Source: PNKC01 sp039917655 (lineage in GTDB: Bacteria > Chloroflexota > Dehalococcoidia > Tepidiformales > Tepidiformaceae). From it: a stretch of DNA of 11,601 nucleotides. The notes below the pieces were generated by a model. The model had not been told where the DNA came from, searched no databases, and saw only the letters and a program-made list of their open reading frames with translations. The stretch is from NCBI GenBank assembly GCA_039917655.1, contig JBDSJC010000151.1:1-11601 (forward strand). Reading direction: 5' to 3'. Positions 5,813-11,601 of the stretch are shown here, piece by piece (within the stretch, counting starts at the first letter, position 1; the number at the start of each line of letters is the position of its first letter). Both the position numbers and the translations under genes were made by a program.

Positions 5813-6988
5813 TTAGCTGCCCCGCCGGATGCTATCGATCTCTTCAAGAATTGCCGCGCACTCGCCGTCGTCCGTGTAGAAATGCGGGGCCACACGGATC
5901 CCCGCGCCTGGCCGGTAGTCGATGACGAAGCCCCTGCGAATGAGTTCCGCTTTCACCTGCTCCGCCCCTGGGAAGTCGATCGTCACGTGGTTTCCGCGCT
6001 GCTCGAACGCCTCCGGCGAGTTCACCGTGAACCCGCGCACTTTGGCCCCGTCGAAAAGGATCTGGGTCTGCCGTCGTGCCTTCTCGCGGATGGCGCCCAC
6101 TCCCACCTCGCGGATGATCTTGTAGCCTTCGCGCGCCTGGTAGTAGGCCGGCATGTTAGGTGTGCCCCCTATAAACCGGGCAATCCCCTCGGCATACTCG
6201 ATCGGCGGCGGTTCGAAGCCGAACGGCCGGATGTGCGAAAACCACCCGGCGTCCCGTGGCCGCAAGTCCTCGATCAGCCGCGGATGCGCGTAAAGGTAGC
6301 CCGCTCCCGGTCCCCCACAGAGCCATTTCACCGACCCTCCGACGAGCAGGTCGATATCCATGGCTGTGACGTCCAACGGCACGGCGCCCATCGACTGATA
6401 GGCATCGAGGACCACCAGCGCACCGACGCTGCGGGCCTTCTCCACGAACGGCCTCACATCGATCAATTCTGACGTGCGAAAGAGGACGTGCGACAGGACT
6501 ACGAGCATCGTGCGCTCATCGATCGCCTTGAGCAGGGAGTCTGCCGGGAAGACGAGCGGGTCATCGCCTACCCGCACCACCTCGGCGCCCACCCGCCGCT
6601 GGCTGTCCAGCAAGTATTCGACCGTCGGGAACTCCCCGGCGCAGTGCACGATCCGGTTGCGCGGCTCTTCCACTTCGAGACACGAAAGGACAGCCGCCAG
6701 CGCGTTCGTCACGTTCTGGAACATGGTCATCGAGCCGCGAGGGGCGTTGACGATGTCCTCGAGGATGGCCGCCACGTTCGCCACTTCCGGCAGCCAGGTA
6801 TCCCACGCAACCACCCCCTCTGTCGCCCACAGGTCCGCATACTCGGCGAGGGAGTCGCGCACGCTCGCGGGCATCGCGCCGAGCGAGTTGTTGATCAGGT
6901 ACGTCTTGGTCGCGAGGATCGGAAACTTGTCCCGCCACCCCAGGAGATCGTCGGACATGCCGGTAAGCATGCCCGATCGCTCACTCAC
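5813..6988 (-). CDS. Class V aminotransferase-fold PLP enzyme, kynureninase-like
   Basis: This 391-aa fold-type I PLP enzyme has the kynureninase/cysteine-desulfurase architecture. The N-terminal NNSLGAMP (33-40) corresponds to the GNSLG-type segment of kynureninases. VVLDAYQSMG (192-201) carries the PLP-nitrogen Asp195. VGGSVKWLCGGPGAGYLY (216-233) carries the probable Schiff-base Lys221 and the GGPG loop. IGGTPNMPAYY (273-283) is also typical. I chose the GTG at 6988 because a perfect AGGAGG (plus 6998-7003) lies 9 nt upstream, next to the stop of the Rieske gene; in-frame ATGs at 6970 and 6958 lack one. It follows the Rieske gene by 13 nt, so they form an operon. The exact substrate is unknown. 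No other kynurenine-pathway gene is nearby, so I do not name it kynU. Confidence 0.88.
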   Translation of the reverse strand: MSERSGMLTGMSDDLLGWRDKFPILATKTYLINNSLGAMPASVRDSLAEYADLWATEGVVAWDTWLPEVANVAAILEDIVNAPRGSMTMFQNVTNALAAVLSCLEVEEPRNRIVHCAGEFPTVEYLLDSQRRVGAEVVRVGDDPLVFPADSLLKAIDERTMLVVLSHVLFRTSELIDVRPFVEKARSVGALVVLDAYQSMGAVPLDVTAMDIDLLVGGSVKWLCGGPGAGYLYAHPRLIEDLRPRDAGWFSHIRPFGFEPPPIEYAEGIARFIGGTPNMPAYYQAREGYKIIREVGVGAIREKARRQTQILFDGAKVRGFTVNSPEAFEQRGNHVTIDFPGAEQVKAELIRRGFVIDYRPGAGIRVAPHFYTDDGECAAILEEIDSIRRGS

Positions 6989-7001
6989 CGGGTAGCGCCT
7001 C

Positions 7002-7712
7002 CTACTTGGGGAGGCCCACCAGGATCTCGCCACTCTCGATCTTCACCGGGTAGGTCTGCATGTCTTCCGCCTTCATGCTCGGCTTCGGAACGAACGAAGG
7101 TGTGGGCGGCGCAGAAAGGGCGCGGAACAGCTTGGACTGCAGCCGGCCGAGGAACGGGTGGTCGTTGTTGAATGCGCTGTCGAATGGTTGGCGAACCACC
7201 TTGCCGGTGGTCACCTCGAACTTCGCTCCGTGGAACGGGCAGGTGACGCAGCCGTCCTGGATGGGCACGGGCTTAATCGGTGAACCCGGCAGACCGGCCA
7301 TCGGAAGCCTTGCGTGCGAGCAGAGCGCGGTCGTCGCCGCGACTGTGTCTCCCTGGCGGATGATCAGGATCCGCTGGCTGCGCAGGCGCACTTCCTTCGG
7401 AGTCCCGTCCGGAAAATCGCGAATATTGCCGGCCTTCGTCCACTTCGTCAGCTTCGCGAACGGGAGGATGTTCTTGGCGCGCGTTGGGATCGGTGGGTCA
7501 AGGCCAAGGAGTGGGGCCAGCGTCAACTGCATCAGTCCAGCGGACATAACGCCAGCCGCGATCAGGATGATGCCGCCGAGCGTGCTGCTCGAGGAGGTCG
7601 TTGGGTCGCCCGGGAAGAACAGCATGATGATGCCGCCCGCGATCAGCCCGATCGAAGCCAGGCCCCAGGTACCGAGAATTGAAATGCCGAGGAACGCGAG
7701 CGCAGGTGACAC
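7002..7712 (-). CDS. Membrane-anchored Rieske [2Fe-2S] protein
   Basis: This 236-aa protein has two N-terminal hydrophobic segments (about 4-33 and 45-71), followed by a cytoplasmic or peripheral Rieske domain. The cluster ligands are Cys131-x-His133 (ALCSHARLP) and Cys158-x2-His161 (TCPFHGAKFEVTTG), the canonical CxH...CxxH set; Cys155 is an extra cysteine. The C-terminal 60 residues are proline-rich and end with a short strand, YPVKIESGEILVGL. It presumably transfers electrons, but no oxygenase catalytic domain is present, so it is not a ring-hydroxylating oxygenase alpha subunit. The spacing between ligand pairs (24 residues between His133 and Cys158) is longer than in bare Rieske ferredoxins. 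The GTG start at 7712 has GGAGGG 10 nt upstream. It is the first gene of an operon with the PLP enzyme. Confidence 0.87.
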   Translation of the reverse strand: MSPALAFLGISILGTWGLASIGLIAGGIIMLFFPGDPTTSSSSTLGGIILIAAGVMSAGLMQLTLAPLLGLDPPIPTRAKNILPFAKLTKWTKAGNIRDFPDGTPKEVRLRSQRILIIRQGDTVAATTALCSHARLPMAGLPGSPIKPVPIQDGCVTCPFHGAKFEVTTGKVVRQPFDSAFNNDHPFLGRLQSKLFRALSAPPTPSFVPKPSMKAEDMQTYPVKIESGEILVGLPK

Positions 7713-7734
7713 AGGTCAGACCCTCCGAGTCCGG

Positions 7735-7764
7735 ATACTACCGCGCTTGTGCGGAATTGCGCAA
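7735..7764 (-). promoter_or_regulatory. Candidate promoter for the Rieske/aminotransferase operon
   Basis: On the minus strand, TTGCGC (plus 7759-7764) is followed by an 18-nt spacer and TAGTAT (plus 7735-7740). The boxes match consensus at 3 of 6 and 4 of 6 positions. The start site would be near 7728, about 16 nt before the GTG at 7712, leaving room for the GGAGGG ribosome-binding site. The 98-nt gap 7713-7810 holds nothing else recognisable. Confidence 0.35.
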
Positions 7765-7810
7765 AGTGAGCGGATACGCCTAGGGTTCGATTGTGGCCGC
7801 TTCGGCACGT

Positions 7811-8302
7811 TCAATCCGCCAGGCCGCGGTAACGCCGCCGGAAGTAGATCAGCGGCTCTTTGCTGGCATCGAAGGCGGCCCCGACCACCTTGCCAATCAT
7901 GATCGTGTGGTCACCACCCTGGATGGCGCTCTCCAGATGGCAATCGAGGTGCGCGACCGCGCCCGTAACGATCGGGCTGCCGGTGTGCCAGTCCAGTGTC
8001 GGCACATCCTCGCCAAGTATTGCTCCTGGCTCCCTCCCGGACTTTGAAAATGCGTTCGAGACAGCCTCCTGGTCGTCGGCAAGGATGCTCACCGCGAAAA
8101 CCTTCGACTGCGGGATCATCGCCGCCAGGGCATTGCTGTTCTGTATGCTTACCAGCACCAGGAGCGGGTCGAGCGAGAGCGATGAGAAGCTCGAAACCGT
8201 GATGCCGTACACCTGCCCGTCGAGCTTCGTGCTGACCACGGTCACACCGGCCGCCCACGATCCCAGCGCCCCTTTGAAGTCATCCGGGAGCACTTCGGAC
8301 AT
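7811..8302 (-). CDS. Flavin reductase-like, FMN-binding split-barrel protein
   Basis: This 163-aa protein is of the flavin reductase-like (DIM6/NTAB, HpaC/StyB-type) family, which uses NAD(P)H to reduce free FMN or FAD for a partner monooxygenase, or binds flavin itself. Diagnostic stretches are the opening ALGSWAAGVTVVST (12-25), GITVSSFSSLSLDPLLVLVSI (33-53), SPIVTGAVAHLDCHL (109-123) and GGDHTIMIGKVVGA (129-142), all in the family order. The length is normal. I chose the ATG at 8302, which follows AGGG at 5 nt; a GTG one codon earlier (8305) is possible. It starts 7 nt after the small isomerase-like gene ends, so the two are one operon. No monooxygenase partner is in the window. Confidence 0.9.
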   Translation of the reverse strand: MSEVLPDDFKGALGSWAAGVTVVSTKLDGQVYGITVSSFSSLSLDPLLVLVSIQNSNALAAMIPQSKVFAVSILADDQEAVSNAFSKSGREPGAILGEDVPTLDWHTGSPIVTGAVAHLDCHLESAIQGGDHTIMIGKVVGAAFDASKEPLIYFRRRYRGLAD

Positions 8303-8309
8303 CACGTCC

Positions 8310-8594
8310 CTATAACTCCTGCAGGGTAGGCGCCATGTCCCACAACGGGTGCACCTCTACCTGAGCGAAGAAGCGCGCCATCGGTAGCCCAGCGAGCAGT
8401 TGGTCCATCTCGCGCGCATCGGCAGCGTCGTAGACAGCCAGCACCCCAACTCCGGTCTCGCGGTAGATCGCCCGGATCTTCCCCTGGTCGTAGTGTCCTT
8501 TGATTGCCCGCAACTGGTCCGAAACAATGCTTTGCCAGGCGTCGGGGGCAACTTCGTGGGGCTGGCGCGAAACCAGGCGGACGGAAAAGAGCAC
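8310..8594 (-). CDS. Muconolactone delta-isomerase family protein
   Basis: This 94-aa protein matches the muconolactone isomerase (CatC-like) family in length and layout. It starts MLFSVRLVSRQP and has a central GKIRAIYRETGVGVLAVYD segment (38-56), where CatC has a Gly-Lys-Trp-x6-Gly pattern. It ends with LLAGLPMARFFAQVEVHPL (66-84), equivalent to the LPLFPYM...VTPL of CatC. True CatC converts muconolactone to 3-oxoadipate enol-lactone in catechol degradation. Here the rest of that pathway is absent and several CatC residues differ, so the substrate is open; many such small ferredoxin-fold proteins are of unknown function. The GTG at 8594 follows CAGGAG by 7 nt. It leads an operon with the flavin reductase. 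Confidence 0.78.
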   Translation of the reverse strand: MLFSVRLVSRQPHEVAPDAWQSIVSDQLRAIKGHYDQGKIRAIYRETGVGVLAVYDAADAREMDQLLAGLPMARFFAQVEVHPLWDMAPTLQEL

Positions 8595-8624
8595 GGGCAG
8601 ACTCCTGGGTGGGTGGGTTTGCGA

Positions 8625-8630
8625 ATTATA
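8625..8630 (-). promoter_or_regulatory. Consensus -10 box TATAAT for the isomerase/flavin reductase operon
   Basis: The minus strand reads TGGGTATAATTCG, with TATAAT at plus 8625-8630. No recognisable -35 hexamer lies 16-18 nt upstream (a TTCGCG is at 19 nt), so the strong -10 and the upstream G may carry recognition. The start site near 8618 would give a leader of about 24 nt before the GTG at 8594, which contains the CAGGAG ribosome-binding site. Confidence 0.55.
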
Positions 8631-8666
8631 CCCAGCGGCGACGGCCAGCCGCGAATCGCCCCACCG

Positions 8667-9434
8667 CTAGAACAGCCGGTAGAACAGTATGGCCGCCACC
8701 AGCACTCCATAACTGATGACCGCGACTTTCAACGGCCCGCGGCCAAGCCTCCGCGCGACGCCGACGCCAAGGTACCCGCCCGCCAGTGCTCCCACCGCCA
8801 TAATCAGCGCTGGCGCCCACCGCACCGGGCCGAATAACGCGAAGTACAGGACCGCGGCGGCGTTAATCAGCAGAGAGAGCAAGCCCTTCAGAGCGTTCGA
8901 ACGCTGGATGTTGTCTGGCAGAAGGATGCCCAGTACCGCCAGCGTCATGATCCCTAGCCCGGCCCCAAAGTAGGCGCCGTAGACGGCCAGCAGGAAGACG
9001 CCGCCGATGAGCGTCAGGGGCACGTGGTCCTCGCCCTGGGAAGTGAGGCGGTGGGCGACGGCGAAGCGCGCGAGACGTTCCTGCGTCGCCATCAGCCCGC
9101 AGGCGAACAGGATGAGGAACGGTACCATCACGTCAAACGCGCCTGCGGGTGTGAGCAGCAGGATTGCCGACCCGGCGACCGCTCCGCCGATGCTCGGCGC
9201 GGTGAGCGCGATCATCCGTTTGCGCTGGGTCCGCAGTTCTCCACGGTAACCGAACGACCCGCTGAGATAGCCCGGCCAGAGAGCGACCGTGTTCGTCACG
9301 TTCGCCGTCTTGGCGCTGTATCCGGCCGCCACCAGCGCCGGAAAGCTCACCAGCGACCCTCCGCCCGCGACCGCGTTGATCGCCCCGGCAACGAACGCCG
9401 CAGCCATCAATCCGAGTGCCGGGAGGAGGTCCAT
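8667..9434 (-). CDS. TSUP family (TauE/SafE/YfcA-like) anion or sulfite exporter
   Basis: This 255-aa integral membrane protein belongs to the TSUP family, whose characterised members move sulfite, sulfoacetate or related organosulfur anions. It is strongly hydrophobic with about 7-8 predicted membrane segments. Its N-terminus contains the family repeat AGAINAVAGGGSLVSFPAL (17-35) and ANVTNTVALWPGYLSG (44-59); the second half repeats the pattern around GAYFGAGLGIM and NALKGLLSLLINAAAVLYF. I chose the ATG at 9434, where the first membrane helix begins directly; the 59 codons upstream in frame are not membrane-like and overlap the divergent gene. No clear ribosome-binding site precedes it. Its presence about 6 kb from sulfite-producing genes suggests, but does not show, a sulfite substrate. 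Confidence 0.88.
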   Translation of the reverse strand: MDLLPALGLMAAAFVAGAINAVAGGGSLVSFPALVAAGYSAKTANVTNTVALWPGYLSGSFGYRGELRTQRKRMIALTAPSIGGAVAGSAILLLTPAGAFDVMVPFLILFACGLMATQERLARFAVAHRLTSQGEDHVPLTLIGGVFLLAVYGAYFGAGLGIMTLAVLGILLPDNIQRSNALKGLLSLLINAAAVLYFALFGPVRWAPALIMAVGALAGGYLGVGVARRLGRGPLKVAVISYGVLVAAILFYRLF

Positions 9435-9477
9435 GAGGGCCAAACAGTCACCGTTCGAACGGCTATGCGCCAGCGCG

Positions 9478-9483
9478 TACGAT
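9478..9483 (+). promoter_or_regulatory. -10-like box TACGAT, leaderless arrangement
   Basis: TACGAT lies exactly 6 nt upstream of the ATG at 9490, and no Shine-Dalgarno sequence fits in that interval. With normal spacing, transcription would start on the A of the start codon. A weak TTCGAA (9454-9459) sits 18 nt upstream. The same geometry recurs at 10061-10066. Confidence 0.45.
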
Positions 9484-9489
9484 CGCTGT

Positions 9490-10038
9490 ATGACTCCCGA
9501 ACCCCGCCCCCTGCTCACCTTCGACCTCGATGGCGTGATCTGCCGGCCGCCGTTCGGCATCAACCCGGGCAAGGGCCAGAACAAAAGCCGCGAAGGCGCG
9601 GGTACGCGCAACGCGCTCTGGCTGACGGAGCGGTGGCGCTACGCCGGGCGCAAGCCAATGCCCGGCGCCGGCGATGGGCTGCGGCTGTTGAGCGAACGGT
9701 TCGAATGCCAGGTCGTGTCCGCCCGCTCAACCGATGCCTCCGCGTACACCGCGTCCTGGTTTCGCAACAACATCGGGCTGGAGATCCCGCTCAACCTGCG
9801 CCAGGACTGGCGAGAGAAGCCCGCCCAGTTCAAAGCGCGCCGCGTGGCCGAACTCCGGCCCCTCGCCCATTTCGAGGACGACGCGCACACCGCGCAGTGG
9901 CTGGCCGAGTTGGTGCCGGCAGTGTTCCTCGTCGATTGGTGGCGCAACCGCTGGCTCGAAGGCCCGAACATCCATCGCATCAGCCGCCTCGAGGATGCCC
10001 TGCCCGTACTCGACCAGTTGACCGCCGCCCGAAGGTAG
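9490..10038 (+). CDS. HAD-like hydrolase
   Basis: This 182-aa soluble protein looks like a haloacid dehalogenase-superfamily phosphohydrolase. TFDLDGVI (10-17) holds the nucleophile Asp12 and acid/base Asp14. VVSARST (75-81) gives motif II Ser78. A Lys in the REKPAQFKARR segment (108-118) is a candidate motif III. HFEDDAHTAQWLA (127-139) supplies the acidic motif IV. The short insertion with INPGKGQNKSREGAG (24-38) after motif I would act as a small cap. The ATG at 9490 starts 7 residues before the conserved strand. The gene lies 55 nt from the divergent TSUP gene and 34 nt ahead of the acyl-CoA dehydrogenase, which has its own promoter-like box. The substrate cannot be told from the sequence. 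Confidence 0.82.
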   Translation: MTPEPRPLLTFDLDGVICRPPFGINPGKGQNKSREGAGTRNALWLTERWRYAGRKPMPGAGDGLRLLSERFECQVVSARSTDASAYTASWFRNNIGLEIPLNLRQDWREKPAQFKARRVAELRPLAHFEDDAHTAQWLAELVPAVFLVDWWRNRWLEGPNIHRISRLEDALPVLDQLTAARR

Positions 10039-10060
10039 TCGGCCTGCCGCCGACAGCCGC

Positions 10061-10066
10061 TATACT
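10061..10066 (+). promoter_or_regulatory. -10 box TATACT, leaderless promoter of the acyl-CoA dehydrogenase gene
   Basis: TATACT matches the -10 consensus at 5 of 6 positions and ends 6 nt before the GTG at 10073. There is no Shine-Dalgarno sequence in the interval. The expected start site coincides with the G of the start codon, so the mRNA should be leaderless. The -35 region is weak (TAGTCG at 10036-10041). Confidence 0.55.
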
Positions 10067-10072
10067 CGCGCC

Positions 10073-11230
10073 GTGGATTTCCGTCTCACCAGCTCCCAGC
10101 TCGCCCTCCGAGACGAGGTGCGTTCGTGGCTGGGCGGTGTCATGAAGCCCGAAATGGAGGCCTTCCCCTACTCCGAGGAGGAGGACCCGCCTCGCCTGCG
10201 GGCGTTCAACAAGCTCCTCGCGGCGAAGGGCTGGATCGCCCCCGCTTGGCCGCGCGAGTATGGTGGCTTGGCCCTCGGAGCGGTCGAACAACTCGTCTTT
10301 GGCGACGAGATGGCCTACTGGCGGGCCCCGAACGGAGCGCGCGGCCCGGCCGTTGGCTACGCCGGCCCAACCATCCAGATGTACGGCACGGCCGAACAGA
10401 AGGCACGGCACCTCCCCGGCATCACTAACTGGGACGTGGTCTGGTGCCAGGGGTTCAGCGAGCCCGGCAGCGGCTCGGATCTCGCTTCACTCCAAACTAG
10501 CGCTGTCCGCGACGGCGACGACTGGATCCTCAATGGCACGAAGATCTGGACGAGCAGCGGCCACTACGCCGATTGGATGTACCTGCTCGCCCGCACCGAT
10601 CCGGAGGCGCCCAAGCACCGTGGCATCAGCTACTTCCTGCTCGACCTGAAGTCTCCCGGCGTGAGCTTCCAGCAGCTCCGCAACATGGCTGGACGCGCGG
10701 GCTTCGGCCAATTCTTTTTCGACAACGTGCGGATGCCGGCTGACGCCCTGCTCGGGGAAGTGAACCGCGGCTGGTACCACGCCACCACCACGCTGGACCT
10801 CGAGCGCTCAAACATCGCCAACGCAGGCGGCGCTCGCCGGACCGTCGATGAACTGGTGGCCCACCTTCGCGACACTCCCTCCGTCCGTACTCTTGAGCGT
10901 CACCATCGGCTCGCGGAGCTGCGAATCGAAACGGAGGTCGCGGCGATGCTCAGCTTTCGCGTCGCCAGCATCCTCGAAGGCGGCTGCGTCCCGAACAAGG
11001 AGGCGAGCCTGCTCAAGCTCTTCCTCAGCGAACTGGACCAACGCATCGCCGCCTTCGGGCTCTCCACGCTCGGTCTCTCTGGGGCGCTGATGCCGGGTTC
11101 GCCGCTCGCGCGCCTCCAGGGGCAGTTCGCACTCACGTACTTGACAACCGTCCCACGCACGATCGCCGGCGGCACCAGCGAGGTCCAGCGAAACATCATC
11201 GCCACCCGCGGGCTCGGCCTCCCGCGCTAA
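10073..11230 (+). CDS. Acyl-CoA dehydrogenase family protein
   Basis: This 385-aa FAD-dependent enzyme introduces the alpha-beta double bond into acyl-CoA thioesters. The N-terminal helical domain is at about 1-122. The beta-barrel domain carries the FAD-binding signature WCQGFSEPGSGSDLASLQT (124-142) and WILNGTKIWTSSG (151-163). The C-terminal helical domain ends with RTIAGGTSEVQRNIIATRGLGLP. In medium-chain enzymes the catalytic Glu is in a YEGT motif near the end; here that motif reads IAGGT. The likely base is instead Glu244 in LDLERSN, the position used by isovaleryl-CoA and long-chain enzymes. The GTG at 10073 is the natural start because the frame begins at the family's usual MDF-type N-terminus. 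The substrate is unknown; it may serve the same catabolism as the MaoC pair and hbd. Confidence 0.93.
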   Translation: MDFRLTSSQLALRDEVRSWLGGVMKPEMEAFPYSEEEDPPRLRAFNKLLAAKGWIAPAWPREYGGLALGAVEQLVFGDEMAYWRAPNGARGPAVGYAGPTIQMYGTAEQKARHLPGITNWDVVWCQGFSEPGSGSDLASLQTSAVRDGDDWILNGTKIWTSSGHYADWMYLLARTDPEAPKHRGISYFLLDLKSPGVSFQQLRNMAGRAGFGQFFFDNVRMPADALLGEVNRGWYHATTTLDLERSNIANAGGARRTVDELVAHLRDTPSVRTLERHHRLAELRIETEVAAMLSFRVASILEGGCVPNKEASLLKLFLSELDQRIAAFGLSTLGLSGALMPGSPLARLQGQFALTYLTTVPRTIAGGTSEVQRNIIATRGLGLPR

Positions 11231-11232
11231 TG

Positions 11233-11298
11233 ACTACGGGAAGAAAGCAAGCGCTAGTTGGCGGCCTGAGCCGAACCGCCTGTCTCCCCTCTCCTCCT
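11233..11298. repeat. Dispersed repeat copy B, truncated
   Basis: This copy begins 3 nt after the acyl-CoA dehydrogenase stop and shares with copy A the leading ACTACG, GAAGAAAG, CGCTAGTTGG (11251-11260), GCCGAACCGCC (11270-11280) and the C/T-rich arm CTCCCCTCTCC (11284-11294). Similarity ends at about 11298. The complementary G/A-rich arm that closes the hairpin in copy A is missing, and the sequence passes into the leader of the recombinase relic. It is therefore half an element, probably cut by an insertion or deletion. Confidence 0.72.
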
Positions 11299-11336
11299 GG
11301 CATAAGCGTTTTGTATGTCACCTCACCATTCAGGCC

Positions 11337-11601
11337 ATGGCTCCTAAGAGAGAATCCGAACCCGTCCGCGTCGGACTTTACGCCCGCATCTCTGTCGATG
11401 CCGACGGTACTCAAACTGCGATCGCCCGCCAACTGGCAGACTGCCGTGCCTTTGCGCAGCACCGGCACTGGGAAGTCACGGACGTCTTTGAAGACATGGG
11501 CGAAGGGCACGCTCGACTGGCGGCGGGCGGTCGTTACCTCGTTCTTGGACGGCGTGCTGATCATGCCCACCAGGAGGAAGGGCCGCGTTCCGTTTGACGT
11601 G
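11337..11601 (+). pseudogene. Serine recombinase relic: N-terminal catalytic segment joined out of frame to a C-terminal fragment
   Basis: The frame from ATG 11337 begins as a resolvase/invertase-type serine recombinase: VRVGLYARISVDADG (10-24) with the catalytic Ser19, then ARQLADCRAFAQHRHWEVTDVFEDMG (30-55). After residue 55 the frame gives an unrelated tail and stops at 11595-11597. The frame one base later, open from about 11500 to the end of the window, reads DWRRAVVTSFLDGVLI followed by PTRRKGRVPFDV. This resembles the extreme C-terminus of large serine recombinases (RRAV-x-LVD-V-x-P-x-RRG-x-FD pattern). Intact enzymes have some 400 residues between these parts, so an internal deletion with a frame change is inferred. 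Translation of a short product from the first frame cannot be ruled out. The window ends before the C-terminal fragment does. Confidence 0.72.

Noticed and set aside
8310..8594. Naming the small protein catC
   Set aside because: Family resemblance only; no catechol-pathway neighbours, and several CatC positions differ.
9024..10145. 373-aa plus-strand open frame spanning the TSUP and HAD genes
   Set aside because: It crosses two confident genes and an intergenic region, is Arg/Pro-rich, and has no domain.
11196..11570. 124-aa minus-strand frame opposite the recombinase relic
   Set aside because: It spans the end of the acyl-CoA dehydrogenase, the repeat and the relic; no motif and no ribosome-binding site seen.
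1..11601. CRISPR array, tRNA, rRNA or complete insertion sequence
   Set aside because: No regularly spaced repeats, cloverleaf-like sequences, rRNA-like stretches or transposase genes were seen.

Overview
The window looks like chromosomal DNA of a high-GC, probably free-living bacterium. Base composition, codon use, frequent GTG/TTG starts and apparent leaderless promoters would fit a Chloroflexota-like (for example Dehalococcoidia-type) or actinobacterial-style genome. That placement is inference only: there is no rRNA or marker gene here. I count 14 intact protein genes and one broken one. I see no tRNA, rRNA, CRISPR array or complete insertion sequence.

Region 1 (89-3455) is an assimilatory sulfate reduction block. 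A ferredoxin-type siroheme sulfite/nitrite reductase (minus) and a CysH-type APS/PAPS reductase with iron-sulfur cysteines (plus) diverge from a 132-bp intergenic region. That region carries two back-to-back candidate promoters with overlapping -35 boxes. CysH is followed by a hairpin-bearing dispersed repeat and then an APS kinase (cysC).

Region 2 (3462-5805) is an acyl-CoA block. A minus-strand operon encodes a FAS1/MaoC-like dehydratase subunit (TTG start), a second MaoC-like subunit overlapping it by ATGA, and a 155-aa protein of unknown function. It diverges from a 3-hydroxybutyryl-CoA dehydrogenase gene. Both MaoC-like subunits lack the usual catalytic histidine.

Region 3 (5813-8594) holds two minus-strand operons. 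One encodes a membrane-anchored Rieske protein plus a kynureninase-like class V aminotransferase. The other encodes a muconolactone-isomerase-like small protein plus a flavin reductase, behind a consensus TATAAT box.

Region 4 (8667-11230) has a TSUP/TauE-type anion exporter (minus), a HAD-like hydrolase (plus) and an acyl-CoA dehydrogenase (plus). The last two have a -10-like hexamer exactly 6 nt before their start codons, as expected for leaderless mRNAs.

Region 5 (11231-11601) has a second, truncated copy of the dispersed repeat, then a serine-recombinase relic. Its catalytic N-terminus is joined, with a frame change, to what looks like the extreme C-terminus of a large serine recombinase. 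I read this as a decayed mobile element. It is the least ordinary thing in the window; most of the rest is conventional metabolism.
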